Source of the DNA: Oceanobacter sp.
Lineage (GTDB): Bacteria > Pseudomonadota > Gammaproteobacteria > Pseudomonadales > Oceanobacteraceae
Assembly (NCBI GenBank): GCA_002733645.1
Contig: NVWL01000018.1
Span: forward strand, 1-64,000
DNA length: 64,000 bases
Direction of reading: 5' to 3'
Each line of letters opens with the position of its first letter. Position 1 is the stretch's first letter. Of the stretch, positions 29,568-36,736 are shown piece after piece. Both the position numbers and the translations under genes were made by a program. Under the pieces are notes generated by a model, which saw nothing but the letters and a program-made list of their open reading frames with translations, did no database searches and was not told the DNA's origin.

Positions 29568-30239
29568 ATGGCAAATGTAGTAATCACAGGCGCAAACCGA
29601 GGCATTGGTCTTGAGCTGGCAAAATTATACGAAGCACGTGGAGACTCTGTTACCGCGATATGTCGTGAAACTAACGATGAAATTGAAGACATCGCCGATC
29701 AAGTATTTCCAGAAATCGACGTCACAAAAGAAGAGCAACTACCAAGCATCGCCATGGTATTGGATAAGCTACTTGATGAACCGATTGATATCTTAATTAA
29801 CAACGCGGGGTTGTTCCGTAATGAAACGCTGCACACCATGGACAGCGACAGCATTCGTGAACAGTTTGAAGTGAATGCGATTGCGCCATTAATGGTGACG
29901 CATAACCTTCTTCCTTTAATGGCTGAAGGCACCAAAATTGCCAACATTACTAGCCGTATGGGCTCGATTGAAGACAACACCTCTGGCGCTTACTACGGCT
30001 ATCGCGCATCAAAAGCGGCACTCAATGCCATCGGCAAAAGCCTAGCGAATGATTTAAAACAACACGGTGTTGCCGTAGTACAGATACATCCGGGCTTCGT
30101 ACAAACCCGTATGGTCGGTTTTAACGGTGACATCAGCCCAGAACAAGCCGCCGCAGGCATCGCTGCTCGTATCGACGAATTGACCCTCGAAACGACCGGC
30201 AGCTTCTGGCACTCTAACGGTCAACCACTTCCCTGGTAA
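29568..30239 (+). CDS. Short-chain dehydrogenase/reductase
   Basis: A 223-residue SDR. The NAD(P) motif TGANRGIG is at residues 7-14, NNAG at ~78-81, the catalytic Ser in NITSRMGS (~129) and YRASK gives Y145/K149. Substrate unknown; the short form resembles small C-factor-like SDRs. The ribosome site AAGGAAC is the same as that of the next gene, which follows after 15 bases, so the two are probably co-transcribed. Confidence 0.92.
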   Translation: MANVVITGANRGIGLELAKLYEARGDSVTAICRETNDEIEDIADQVFPEIDVTKEEQLPSIAMVLDKLLDEPIDILINNAGLFRNETLHTMDSDSIREQFEVNAIAPLMVTHNLLPLMAEGTKIANITSRMGSIEDNTSGAYYGYRASKAALNAIGKSLANDLKQHGVAVVQIHPGFVQTRMVGFNGDISPEQAAAGIAARIDELTLETTGSFWHSNGQPLPW

Positions 30240-30254
30240 ATAAGGAACTGCTCA

Positions 30255-30614
30255 ATGTCTAACCTACGTATTATCAAGAAAAAGCACAGCACCTACCTCG
30301 GTGAATTTCTAATCGAGAGCAGCCAGGATGAAGCATGGAAAGAAAAAATGCAGGCGTTAACGCTCGAAGGCAAACTCGACACGGCTATTGAGGGCTTTCC
30401 TGCAGAGTTTGTTGAAGCCTTTCCAGAAACTGCAAACATGAATCTACAATACTGCATCGAACGTGTTGAGCTTGCAGACGTTCCACGCGCAGCAGCGTGT
30501 TGGTGGCCAGTTGATGACGCAACCCATTACTACGTTGCGTACCCGGCTCAGTTCCCTCATGCGACCTTATTTATGGCGATTGATTTTGACGATCACAGTG
30601 AATGCTGTGACTGA
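30255..30614 (+). CDS. Hypothetical protein downstream of the SDR
   Basis: A 119-residue soluble protein that I do not recognise. It begins NLRIIKKKHSTYLGEFLIE, has an acidic middle and ends in an aromatic-rich strand region (CWWPVDDATHYYVAYPAQF) and ECCD. The ribosome site TAAGGAACTG and 15-base spacing tie it to the SDR. No signal peptide or TM segment. The function is unknown. Confidence 0.7.
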   Translation: MSNLRIIKKKHSTYLGEFLIESSQDEAWKEKMQALTLEGKLDTAIEGFPAEFVEAFPETANMNLQYCIERVELADVPRAAACWWPVDDATHYYVAYPAQFPHATLFMAIDFDDHSECCD

Positions 30615-30682
30615 TAAAACTGAATGTGCGCCAATACTTAATGCACAAAGAATGAACGTACTAATAATGGACAGTCTTTAGT

Positions 30683-31339
30683 ATGAACACAGAGTTAACA
30701 ACAGGCATAACCCCCGAGAGCCTGCAAAATAGATTACGCGATCAGCGTGATCTATTTCATGAAGAGCACTCAACGCGACTGCATCGAGCCATCAGTTGGT
30801 GGCGTGCGGCACAAGAGCAAGACGGCAACCCAGACCTGCAATTTATAACGGCCTGGGTTAGCTTGAATGCCTGTTGCTTAACCTCTGAAAACCTCTGCGA
30901 AGAAACGGATTTTTTACCCTTGATTCAACGTGTAGTGGCTCTAGATAAAGAACAAGCTATCTATAATATGCTCTGGCATGAATATTCTGGGCCAGTAAAA
31001 GCACTGATTAAAAACCCTTACGTTTACGCGCCATTTTGGGCAGCGCAACGTGGCCAATGCGATGACTGGAAAACCCAGTTCGAACGCTCTTCCGTTGAAG
31101 CCCTCAACTACCTCAGTCGTAAACGCATTGCTGAACTACTGAGTCTCACACTAGACCGCCTGAACGTACTGCATAACCAAGTACTGTGTGGCGGAGCGAC
31201 CTACCAAAGCCGAGTAAATCGCGAACAAGTCGAAACCGGCGTACAACTACTGATGTCGCTATTGCCAGTGATGCTAGAAATTATGTTAGTCAACCCGGAT
31301 GAAGAGTGGGGTGAGCTGGCGTATCCGATAGTGGGATAG
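30683..31339 (+). CDS. HEPN-superfamily protein (Apea-like)
   Basis: A 218-residue helical protein. The C-terminal third has the HEPN signature RxxxxH (DRLNVLHNQVLCGGATY, ~residues 165-182) followed by VNREQV and the NPDEEWGELAYPIV ending, which I recognise from stand-alone Apea-like HEPN proteins. HEPN domains with this motif are often RNases in toxin or defence systems. Caveat: family members usually read LRNQxxHGG, so the canonical His-Gly-Gly here is CGG and the R/H pair is shifted; activity is uncertain. Last gene before the cassette region. Confidence 0.65.
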   Translation: MNTELTTGITPESLQNRLRDQRDLFHEEHSTRLHRAISWWRAAQEQDGNPDLQFITAWVSLNACCLTSENLCEETDFLPLIQRVVALDKEQAIYNMLWHEYSGPVKALIKNPYVYAPFWAAQRGQCDDWKTQFERSSVEALNYLSRKRIAELLSLTLDRLNVLHNQVLCGGATYQSRVNREQVETGVQLLMSLLPVMLEIMLVNPDEEWGELAYPIVG

Positions 31340-31705
31340 GGTTCAGTATTAGCGTAATTATTTAATATAAAGAAGTAATGTAAAGAGGTGCTGGCTATTT
31401 AAACAGCATATTTTTCGTGAATGCTGAATATTGGCACACTTTACAAATTGAGTTGCACGCTTTATCTGAGAGTGGTAGCTTAAAATTCAATTAAATCAGT
31501 AATTTAAAAAATTGACCCATAAATAAGTGTGCCATTAGTTCCGAAATAGTGTGCGCGCACACTTTCATAGAATGGATTATTAGTGTAATGGAATATGCCC
31601 CTTTGAAATCAATAAGTTACAAATTTTACGGACTTTTATTAGTTTCGCGAAAGTGTGCCAGCACACTATTAAGCTGTTAAATTGCACTAGAAATATCGAG
31701 GTTAA
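31340..31705. promoter_or_regulatory. Non-coding region with paired 16-bp palindromes
   Basis: The 7-mer AGTGTGC (or its complement GCACACT) occurs six times: singly at 31434-31440 and 31526-31532, and as two palindromes of the form AGTGTGC-N2-GCACACT at 31548-31563 (centre GC) and 31652-31667 (centre CA). The palindromes are exactly 104 bp apart, ten helical turns. The region is AT-rich otherwise and has no gene. It lies immediately before the first cassette junction (GTTAAAT, 31676), so it may be an operator array, a recombination site region or a promoter for the cassettes. Confidence 0.6.
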
Positions 31706-32263
31706 ATGGACGTTCTTACATTCATATCGGAACTAATCAAAGCTGTGGCCTGGCCAGCTACGGCTATCGTCCTCGTTGTTTTGCTCCGAAAACCAATCGT
31801 TGAACTTATACCTTTGCTACGCAAGTTGAAATATAAGGAGCTTGAGCTTGAATTTGCTCAAGAGGTGTCTGAACTAAAAGCTGAAGTTGAGGCAATAGCA
31901 AAGGAAAAGGGTGAAGAGGCCCCGTCCATCGCTTCTATGTCCTCTAACCTTTTAAATCTAGTTACCTTTTCAACTCGCGCAGCAATCATGGAGGCTTGGC
32001 TAGAAGTCGAGTCTGCAAGTGTGGCTGTAGCGAGTTCATTCTGGGGGCAGTCTCCAAATGAAACCTTCAGAAATATGCCAAGACTTGGAGAATACCTGCT
32101 CCAGTGTAAGGTAATTGATGAAAAACAGCTCTCTGTGTTCAATAAGTTGCGTCAGCTAAGAAATAAAGCGGCACATGCACAGGAGTTGGATCTTAGCGAA
32201 AGCGACGCGAGGTCTTATGTTCAGCTTGCTTCTGATCTCGCAAAACACATTAGAGAGGTATAG
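31706..32263 (+). CDS. Cassette 1: membrane-anchored HEPN-like protein
   Basis: A 185-residue protein with one N-terminal TM helix (~residues 12-30), a charged coiled coil (~38-72) and a helical C-terminal domain containing LRQLRNKAAHAQELDLSES (~150-168), an RxxxxH HEPN/DUF4145-like motif. That architecture occurs in proteins linked to phage defence and stress, but the function here is unknown. The ATG lies within a second GTTAAAT and has GAGG upstream. The stop is ten bases before attC1, leaving almost no non-coding DNA, as usual in cassettes. Confidence 0.75.
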   Translation: MDVLTFISELIKAVAWPATAIVLVVLLRKPIVELIPLLRKLKYKELELEFAQEVSELKAEVEAIAKEKGEEAPSIASMSSNLLNLVTFSTRAAIMEAWLEVESASVAVASSFWGQSPNETFRNMPRLGEYLLQCKVIDEKQLSVFNKLRQLRNKAAHAQELDLSESDARSYVQLASDLAKHIREV

Positions 32264-32273
32264 TGCAGGTGCA

Positions 32274-32363
32274 ATTTAACAAGTCGCTTAAATTCGTTCC
32301 GGCCACAAAAAGCGTGGCCTCCACTAGGACTCGCTTCGCTCGCTTTCTAGTGGGGCGTTATGT
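32274..32363 (+). repeat. attC site 1
   Basis: R'' ATTTAAC (32274-32280) and R' GTTATGT (32357-32363) bound a 90-base imperfect palindrome. Next to the cores are AAGTCGCTTAAA on the left and GGGGC on the right, the usual attC flavour. Inside are two local stems, GGCCAC/GTGGCC and CCACTAG/CTAGTGG. The internal pairing of the outer arms is less regular than in attC2 and attC3. Confidence 0.78.
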
Positions 32364-32378
32364 TTCCTAAGTTGAAAA

Positions 32379-32759
32379 GTGATGATTATGGATAGTCTTT
32401 TTTCTTGCAATCCTAATTGTAGTCTTGAAAGCTTAATGCTCCTGGATTGGGTAGCTGTGATGGGGTTTTTCCTTATCACCTACATAGTTTCCACTGTATG
32501 GCGAAAGTGGGCTTTTAGCCGGAACAAATATTCAGAAACTTCAATCAAGTGGCATGTGCCAAGATTTATTTATATCGCTACAGTCTTTTCGTTAATGTCA
32601 ATGCCTATTGCTTGGTGGTTGTTTGGTCATACTGGCGCTAAAATATTCGGGCAGTTTATACTTCCAGAGTCTGTATTTGGTTTATACATACTATGGATAT
32701 TAGGCTCCGATAAACATAACAAGTCACTTAAAAGTGACGCAAAAAAACGCGCACTTTAG
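32379..32759 (+). CDS. Cassette 2: small membrane protein
   Basis: A protein of up to 126 residues with three hydrophobic segments (~residues 22-40, 66-84 and 91-110). I recognise no family. The C-terminus NKSLKSDAKKRAL is encoded by the attC2 site itself, so the stop codon lies inside the recombination site; this is a common feature of cassette genes. GTG 32379, ATG 32382 and ATG 32388 are all possible starts and none has a strong ribosome site. A short leader (~20 bases) separates it from the junction. Confidence 0.7.
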   Translation: MMIMDSLFSCNPNCSLESLMLLDWVAVMGFFLITYIVSTVWRKWAFSRNKYSETSIKWHVPRFIYIATVFSLMSMPIAWWLFGHTGAKIFGQFILPESVFGLYILWILGSDKHNKSLKSDAKKRAL

Positions 32760-32772
32760 TGAGGCGTTATGC
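32714..32772 (+). repeat. attC site 2
   Basis: R'' ACATAAC (32714-32720), R' GTTATGC (32766-32772), 59 bases in all. The left arm AAGTCACTTAAAAGTG pairs with the right arm CACTTTAGTGAGGC with unpaired extrahelical bases, and the tip is GCG..CGC around an A run. This is a textbook short attC. Confidence 0.88.
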
Positions 32773-32815
32773 CTCACAGCCAAGTTACAATCTCATTCAA
32801 ATTAGGAGATAGAAA

Positions 32816-33613
32816 ATGAAAATAGTTACCGTCATAGCACTCTTTTGTGCAGCAGCAGTTGTTCCGTCATTCGCTCAGGCATCACTTTATGACCCATCAA
32901 TCGAGCACGAGCCGAAGGATGGTGTCGTCAAACTGTATGGTGCTGGGGGGCCGAATACCGCCTTCAAAAAAGTCGCTGAGGTCTGGGAAAACCGTTCGGG
33001 TACCAAAGTGGAAATTATCGCCGGGCCTGAAAGCAGATGGTCTGCTGATGCGCAGGCAGATGCCGATATACTTTGGGGTACTTCGGAGCAGTCGATGACG
33101 GCATTCCTGCTAACCTACAAGACCTTCGACCCCAGCAAGGTCGAGCCGATCTATATCAGGCCCACCGTTATAGCCGTTAAGGCCGGCAACCCAAAGAATA
33201 TTCAGGGCTTTGACGCGCTTCTAGTGGAAGGAATGAAAATCGTCGTTACGGAGGGCAAGGGCATCTACAACACCTCCGGAACTGGAACATGGGAAGACGT
33301 CGCCGGACGCATGGGCTCGCTGAATGACGTCGCGCAGTTTCGGAAGAATATCGTGTCGTACTCGCTCGGCTCTGGCGCCAGCTTCAATGCGTTCAAGGAG
33401 CTGGACGCTGATGCCTGGATTACCTGGCCGAACTGGCCAATCACGCACCCCGATGTATTGGAGCTTGTTCGCTTAGATGAAGGCCGAACGATCTGGCGAG
33501 ATGTCAATGTAGTCATCTCACCTGACGCAGACCGTGAGGCGCAGATGTTCCTAGACTTTCTGGTTACCGAAGAAGCGCAAAAGATAATGGCCACCGAAGG
33601 GTGGCGGAGATAA
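32816..33613 (+). CDS. Cassette 3: AcfC-like periplasmic substrate-binding protein
   Basis: A 265-residue protein with a signal peptide (VIALFCAAAVVPSFAQA) and a type 2 periplasmic binding fold. KLYGAGGPNTAFKKVAEVW, DADILWGTSEQSMTAF, NTSGTGTWEDVAGRMG and DAWITWPNW match the AcfC-like group, related to sulfate/molybdate-type anion binding proteins. AcfC in Vibrio was described as an accessory colonisation factor. No transporter genes accompany it. Its codons are clearly more GC-rich than the neighbouring cassettes, a sign of a different origin. It has its own 50-base leader and a TAGGAGA ribosome site. Confidence 0.85.
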   Translation: MKIVTVIALFCAAAVVPSFAQASLYDPSIEHEPKDGVVKLYGAGGPNTAFKKVAEVWENRSGTKVEIIAGPESRWSADAQADADILWGTSEQSMTAFLLTYKTFDPSKVEPIYIRPTVIAVKAGNPKNIQGFDALLVEGMKIVVTEGKGIYNTSGTGTWEDVAGRMGSLNDVAQFRKNIVSYSLGSGASFNAFKELDADAWITWPNWPITHPDVLELVRLDEGRTIWRDVNVVISPDADREAQMFLDFLVTEEAQKIMATEGWRR

Positions 33614-33644
33614 TCGCTATTTATTAGTTGCCCCATAATCCGAT

Positions 33645-33716
33645 GCATAACAAGGCGCTGCACCGGACGGCAATTCCGCTGCGCTCCATTGCCGCCGGTG
33701 AGCTTAGTCGTTGTAC
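33645..33716 (+). repeat. attC site 3
   Basis: R'' GCATAAC (33645-33651), R' GTTGTAC (33710-33716), 72 bases. The arms CACCGGACGGCAAT and ATTGCCGCCGGTG pair perfectly apart from one unpaired A, the extrahelical base that gives attC its strand polarity. GC-rich, unlike the other two sites. Confidence 0.9.
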
Positions 33717-33735
33717 GGATTAGAGGGAACTGTCA

Positions 33736-33939
33736 GTGCTGTGGCAAAATATTTTATGGTTTCCATTTAGACTTACCTGGAATGTCATAGTTACCGCATT
33801 GATTATTGGCGGTTTTGTTTTATGGTTTGGATTTCTATTTGGATCGGTCATTGCCGTAGTGCTCGTGCTGATATTTGCACCACATTTGTTTCTGCTGCCG
33901 ATGGCGCTAGGTATGATGTATACGAAGATGTGGGATTAA
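33736..33939 (+). CDS. Unit 4: small two-TM membrane protein
   Basis: A 67-residue, almost wholly hydrophobic protein with two TM helices (~residues 14-38 and 40-62) joined by a tight turn. GTG start with GAGG upstream, 20 bases after the attC3 junction, so it is the first gene of what was a fourth cassette. No attC follows before the RAYT element, so this unit is fixed or truncated. Unknown function; a small holin-like or toxin-like peptide is conceivable but unproven. Confidence 0.6.
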   Translation: MLWQNILWFPFRLTWNVIVTALIIGGFVLWFGFLFGSVIAVVLVLIFAPHLFLLPMALGMMYTKMWD

Positions 33940-34145
33940 CTTTGAAGGGATAAACAAAGACAGTCTTGTTAAGAAAAAAGACCATCGATTTTTCGCATGA
34001 AATTTCACCGTGAAAATTTTCCATAGGGGAGTTGGTTCAAGATATAGAAATCTGCTTGTTTTTGTACGAATTGGCAGTTTTTAGGCGAGGTGGTATCTCA
34101 GAGGTTTCTGATGTGAGTTGTTACTTTGTGATTGTGTCGGTAAGA

Positions 34146-35153
34146 CTAAGAAAGTCGTAACTTACAGGCCTGAATTCCGGCGGTTCGCCTTCGTTCTCGT
34201 TGGTCATCCCAGAATAGCGATATTTTAGATTTTACTTCATCAACGGCACCGTCGATGCCTTTAAATTCAGATTCAAAGTTTTGAGTAATGTACAGCCAGT
34301 GCTCAGCGTCTACACCTAGGCGATCCATTATTGCAGGTTCGCTTTCAGATATTGCGCCGCGTTTATTTTCTCTTATTTGTCTTCCAGTCCAGTCAACTAA
34401 GTCTAAATAATCAGTAAGTCGCATTGGAATACCATCGGTCATATCTTGTTTGGGATTACCAGCGAAGTTTAGTAACTCTGGTACTTGCTGTTGTGGGTGG
34501 TTGGGCGAATAGGCTGCTTTGGCTTTCTTTGCTCGTTTATGTATTGAGGTGTGCGCTGAATCTTCTGGTGTTTTAGCCATCGCTGCACGAACAGGATTTA
34601 AATCAACATAAGCCATGCAAGCGGCGAGAGCTTTCTCGTCGAGTAATGCTTGTGATTTGAAGCGGCCCTCCCAGAAGTGGCCGGTGCAGTTGTCTTCTTC
34701 GTTAGCTAGCCTAGCAACGGTTTCGTTGAGTCTTCGCATGTACCAGCTAATGCTTATTAAGCGATCACGCCATAGTTTAATAATGTCTTCCAGTATGGCT
34801 ACTTGAGCTTCAGAAAGCTCTTCTCCGCGCTCAAACTTTTGAGTAATAAGGCTGCCTTTATAAAGCTGATGCCAGCGCTGAACGACTTCTAAGTCTGTTA
34901 ATTCACGAGCTTTAGATTGGTTGACGTGAAGTACGATGTGGAAGTGATTAGACATCACAGCATAGGCAGCAATATCAATACAAAAGACTTTGGCTTGCTC
35001 GATGAGTAGATGCTCAATCCAGCCTCTACGGTGTTCAAAACTTCTGCCTTCTGAATCGTGCCCGCATAAAAAAGCTCGACGTACGCAGCGAGAGACGCAG
35101 TGGTAGTAGGGCGTCGCTTCAAGCGAGATCAGTTCCTTCCTTGGTTTAGGCAT
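34146..35153 (-). CDS. RAYT-type Y1/HUH transposase, copy 1
   Basis: A 335-residue member of the REP-associated tyrosine transposase (IS200/IS605 Y1-like) family. The HUH motif is NHFHIVL (H70, H72) and the catalytic Tyr is in CMAYVDLNPVRAAM (~Y182); HFWEGRFKSQALLD is also diagnostic. Such enzymes nick single-stranded DNA at palindromes and are usually domesticated single-copy genes. Here it has a near-identical tandem neighbour in the same orientation. Flanks shared with copy 2 are TTTTTAGGCGAGG on the 3' side (34078) and AAATCAGGCATTATTATTAG on the 5' side (ending 35230). Confidence 0.92.
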   Translation of the reverse strand: MPKPRKELISLEATPYYHCVSRCVRRAFLCGHDSEGRSFEHRRGWIEHLLIEQAKVFCIDIAAYAVMSNHFHIVLHVNQSKARELTDLEVVQRWHQLYKGSLITQKFERGEELSEAQVAILEDIIKLWRDRLISISWYMRRLNETVARLANEEDNCTGHFWEGRFKSQALLDEKALAACMAYVDLNPVRAAMAKTPEDSAHTSIHKRAKKAKAAYSPNHPQQQVPELLNFAGNPKQDMTDGIPMRLTDYLDLVDWTGRQIRENKRGAISESEPAIMDRLGVDAEHWLYITQNFESEFKGIDGAVDEVKSKISLFWDDQRERRRTAGIQACKLRLS

Positions 35154-35428
35154 ATAGGCCTCCTGATACTAGTTTCTTGGTAATACCGTACAGGAATTGA
35201 TCTCACTATAAAATCAGGCATTATTATTAGAACAAAAAATAAGACAGTCACTCGAAGAAAAAATCTTCGAATTGTGACGTTGATTTCAACCGATAAAATT
35301 TTCTAGGTAGGGGTAGGCTTTAAGTTACTGAAGTAATCTGATTTTAGTGCGATTTAGCTGTTTTTAGGCGAGGTTTACCCTCAGAGGTTTCTGATACTAG
35401 GTGTTTGTTCATAAGTTGGTTGGTTGAG

Positions 35429-36436
35429 CTAAGAAAGCCTTAGCTTACAGGCCTGAATTCCGGAAGTTCGCCTTCGTTCTCTTTGCTTATCCCAGAATAG
35501 AGAGACTTTAGACTTCACTTCATCGACGGCACCGACGATGCCTTTAAATTCTGATTCGAAGTTTTGTGTGATGTAGAGCCAGTGCTCAACGTCTATGCCT
35601 AAACGATCCATGATAGCGGGTTCGCTTTCTGATATTGCGCCGCGTTTGTTTTCTCTGATTTGACGGCCTGTCCAGTCTACGAGATCAAGATAGTCTGTTA
35701 ATCGCATAGGAATACCATCGGGCATATCTTGTTTGGGATTACCTGCGAAGTTTAGTAACTCTGGTACTTGCTGTTGTGGGTGGTTGGGCGAATAGGCTGC
35801 TTTGGCTTTCTTTGCTCGTTTCTGTATTGAGGTGTGCGCTGAATCTTCTGGTGTTTTGGCCATCGCTGCACGAACAGGATTTAAATCAACATAAGCCATG
35901 CAGGCGGTAAGGGCTTTTTCGTCAAGTAGGGCTTGGGACTTGAAGCGGCCCTCCCAGAAATGGCCAGTGCAGTTGTCTTCGTCGTTAGCTAATCTTGCAA
36001 CCGTTTCGTTGAGGCGTCTCATGTACCAACTAATGCTCATGAGTCGTTCACGGAGTTCTTTAATCATGTCTTCTAGTAATGCCATTTGTGCTTCTGGAAG
36101 CTCATCTCCACGTTCAAATTTCTGAGTGAGTAGATTGCCTTTATAGAGCTGATGCCAGCGTTGCACAACCTCTAAATCACTTAATTCCCTCGCTTTAACT
36201 TGATCGACATGAAGCACGATATGAAAGTGATTAGACATCACGGCATAGGCAGCAATATCAATACAAAAGACTTTGGTTTGTTCTATTAGTAGATGCTCGA
36301 TCCAGCCTCTACGGTGTTCAAAATTTCGGCCTTCTGAATCGCGCCCGCATAAAAAAGCTCGACGTACGCAGCGAGAGACGCAGTGGTAGTAGGGCGTCGC
36401 TTCAAGCGAGATCAGTTCCTTCCTTGGTTTAGGCAT
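35429..36436 (-). CDS. RAYT-type Y1/HUH transposase, copy 2
   Basis: The same 335-residue protein as copy 1 with only scattered substitutions (about nine in ten residues equal), full length and with the HUH and Tyr motifs intact. Both flanks are repeated too: TTTTTAGGCGAGG near 35345 and AAATCAGGCATTATTATTAG ending 36512. The pair therefore looks like duplication of a ~1.17-kb unit or two insertions of one element. The nucleotide differences are concentrated in the central region (~35940-36200), which suggests older divergence there or patchy gene conversion. Confidence 0.92.
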   Translation of the reverse strand: MPKPRKELISLEATPYYHCVSRCVRRAFLCGRDSEGRNFEHRRGWIEHLLIEQTKVFCIDIAAYAVMSNHFHIVLHVDQVKARELSDLEVVQRWHQLYKGNLLTQKFERGDELPEAQMALLEDMIKELRERLMSISWYMRRLNETVARLANDEDNCTGHFWEGRFKSQALLDEKALTACMAYVDLNPVRAAMAKTPEDSAHTSIQKRAKKAKAAYSPNHPQQQVPELLNFAGNPKQDMPDGIPMRLTDYLDLVDWTGRQIRENKRGAISESEPAIMDRLGIDVEHWLYITQNFESEFKGIVGAVDEVKSKVSLFWDKQRERRRTSGIQACKLRLS

Positions 36437-36514
36437 GATGGCCTCCTGATACTTATTTCGTGCTTTAGGCTATCAGAATTCACCTTGTGAAAAAATCAGG
36501 CATTATTATTAGAA

Positions 36515-36736
36515 TGACTGTCCGGAGATTTGCTATTTTAGGCTTTAACAGATAGTGATACTTTAATTAAATATCAAGTCAATATGTCGATAATGGATTG
36601 AGATGAGAATCAGACATTTCGTGAAATTCTGTGCTTTAGGTCTTATTTCGCCGTAACCGTCGCTAAAAGTATTTTGCTTTGTCCCTTATTTGATTAGAAT
36701 ACGCTCCACATGGATTCTCTTCGCAAAGGACGCAGC
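36515..36736. other. Intergenic region before the unknown two-gene unit
   Basis: About 220 AT-rich bases between the RAYT copy 2 flank and the next gene. It should carry the promoter of that unit. I see no palindrome or repeat that I can support. Confidence 0.4.

Larger units (their letters stand above)
31676..33716 (+). mobile_element. Integron-type gene cassette array without integrase (CALIN)
   Basis: Three attC sites separate four short genes, all in one orientation. Cassette borders are consistent: the first junction GTTAAAT (31676) matches the R'' core ATTTAAC of attC1; the junction GTTATGT (32357) matches ACATAAC of attC2; GTTATGC (32766) matches GCATAAC of attC3. Each cassette therefore carries its own matched ends, as expected from IntI-mediated capture. 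Cassettes span 31677-32357, 32358-32766 and 32767-33710. No tyrosine recombinase gene is present in the window. Gene composition differs from cassette to cassette. After attC3 (GTTGTAC) no GTACAAC partner is found, so the fourth unit has lost its attC. Confidence 0.85.

Noticed and set aside
33940-34145. A fourth attC after the last small cassette gene
   Set aside because: GATTAAC and GTTAAGA can be found but the cores do not pair with GTTGTAC, and no arm pairing is visible.
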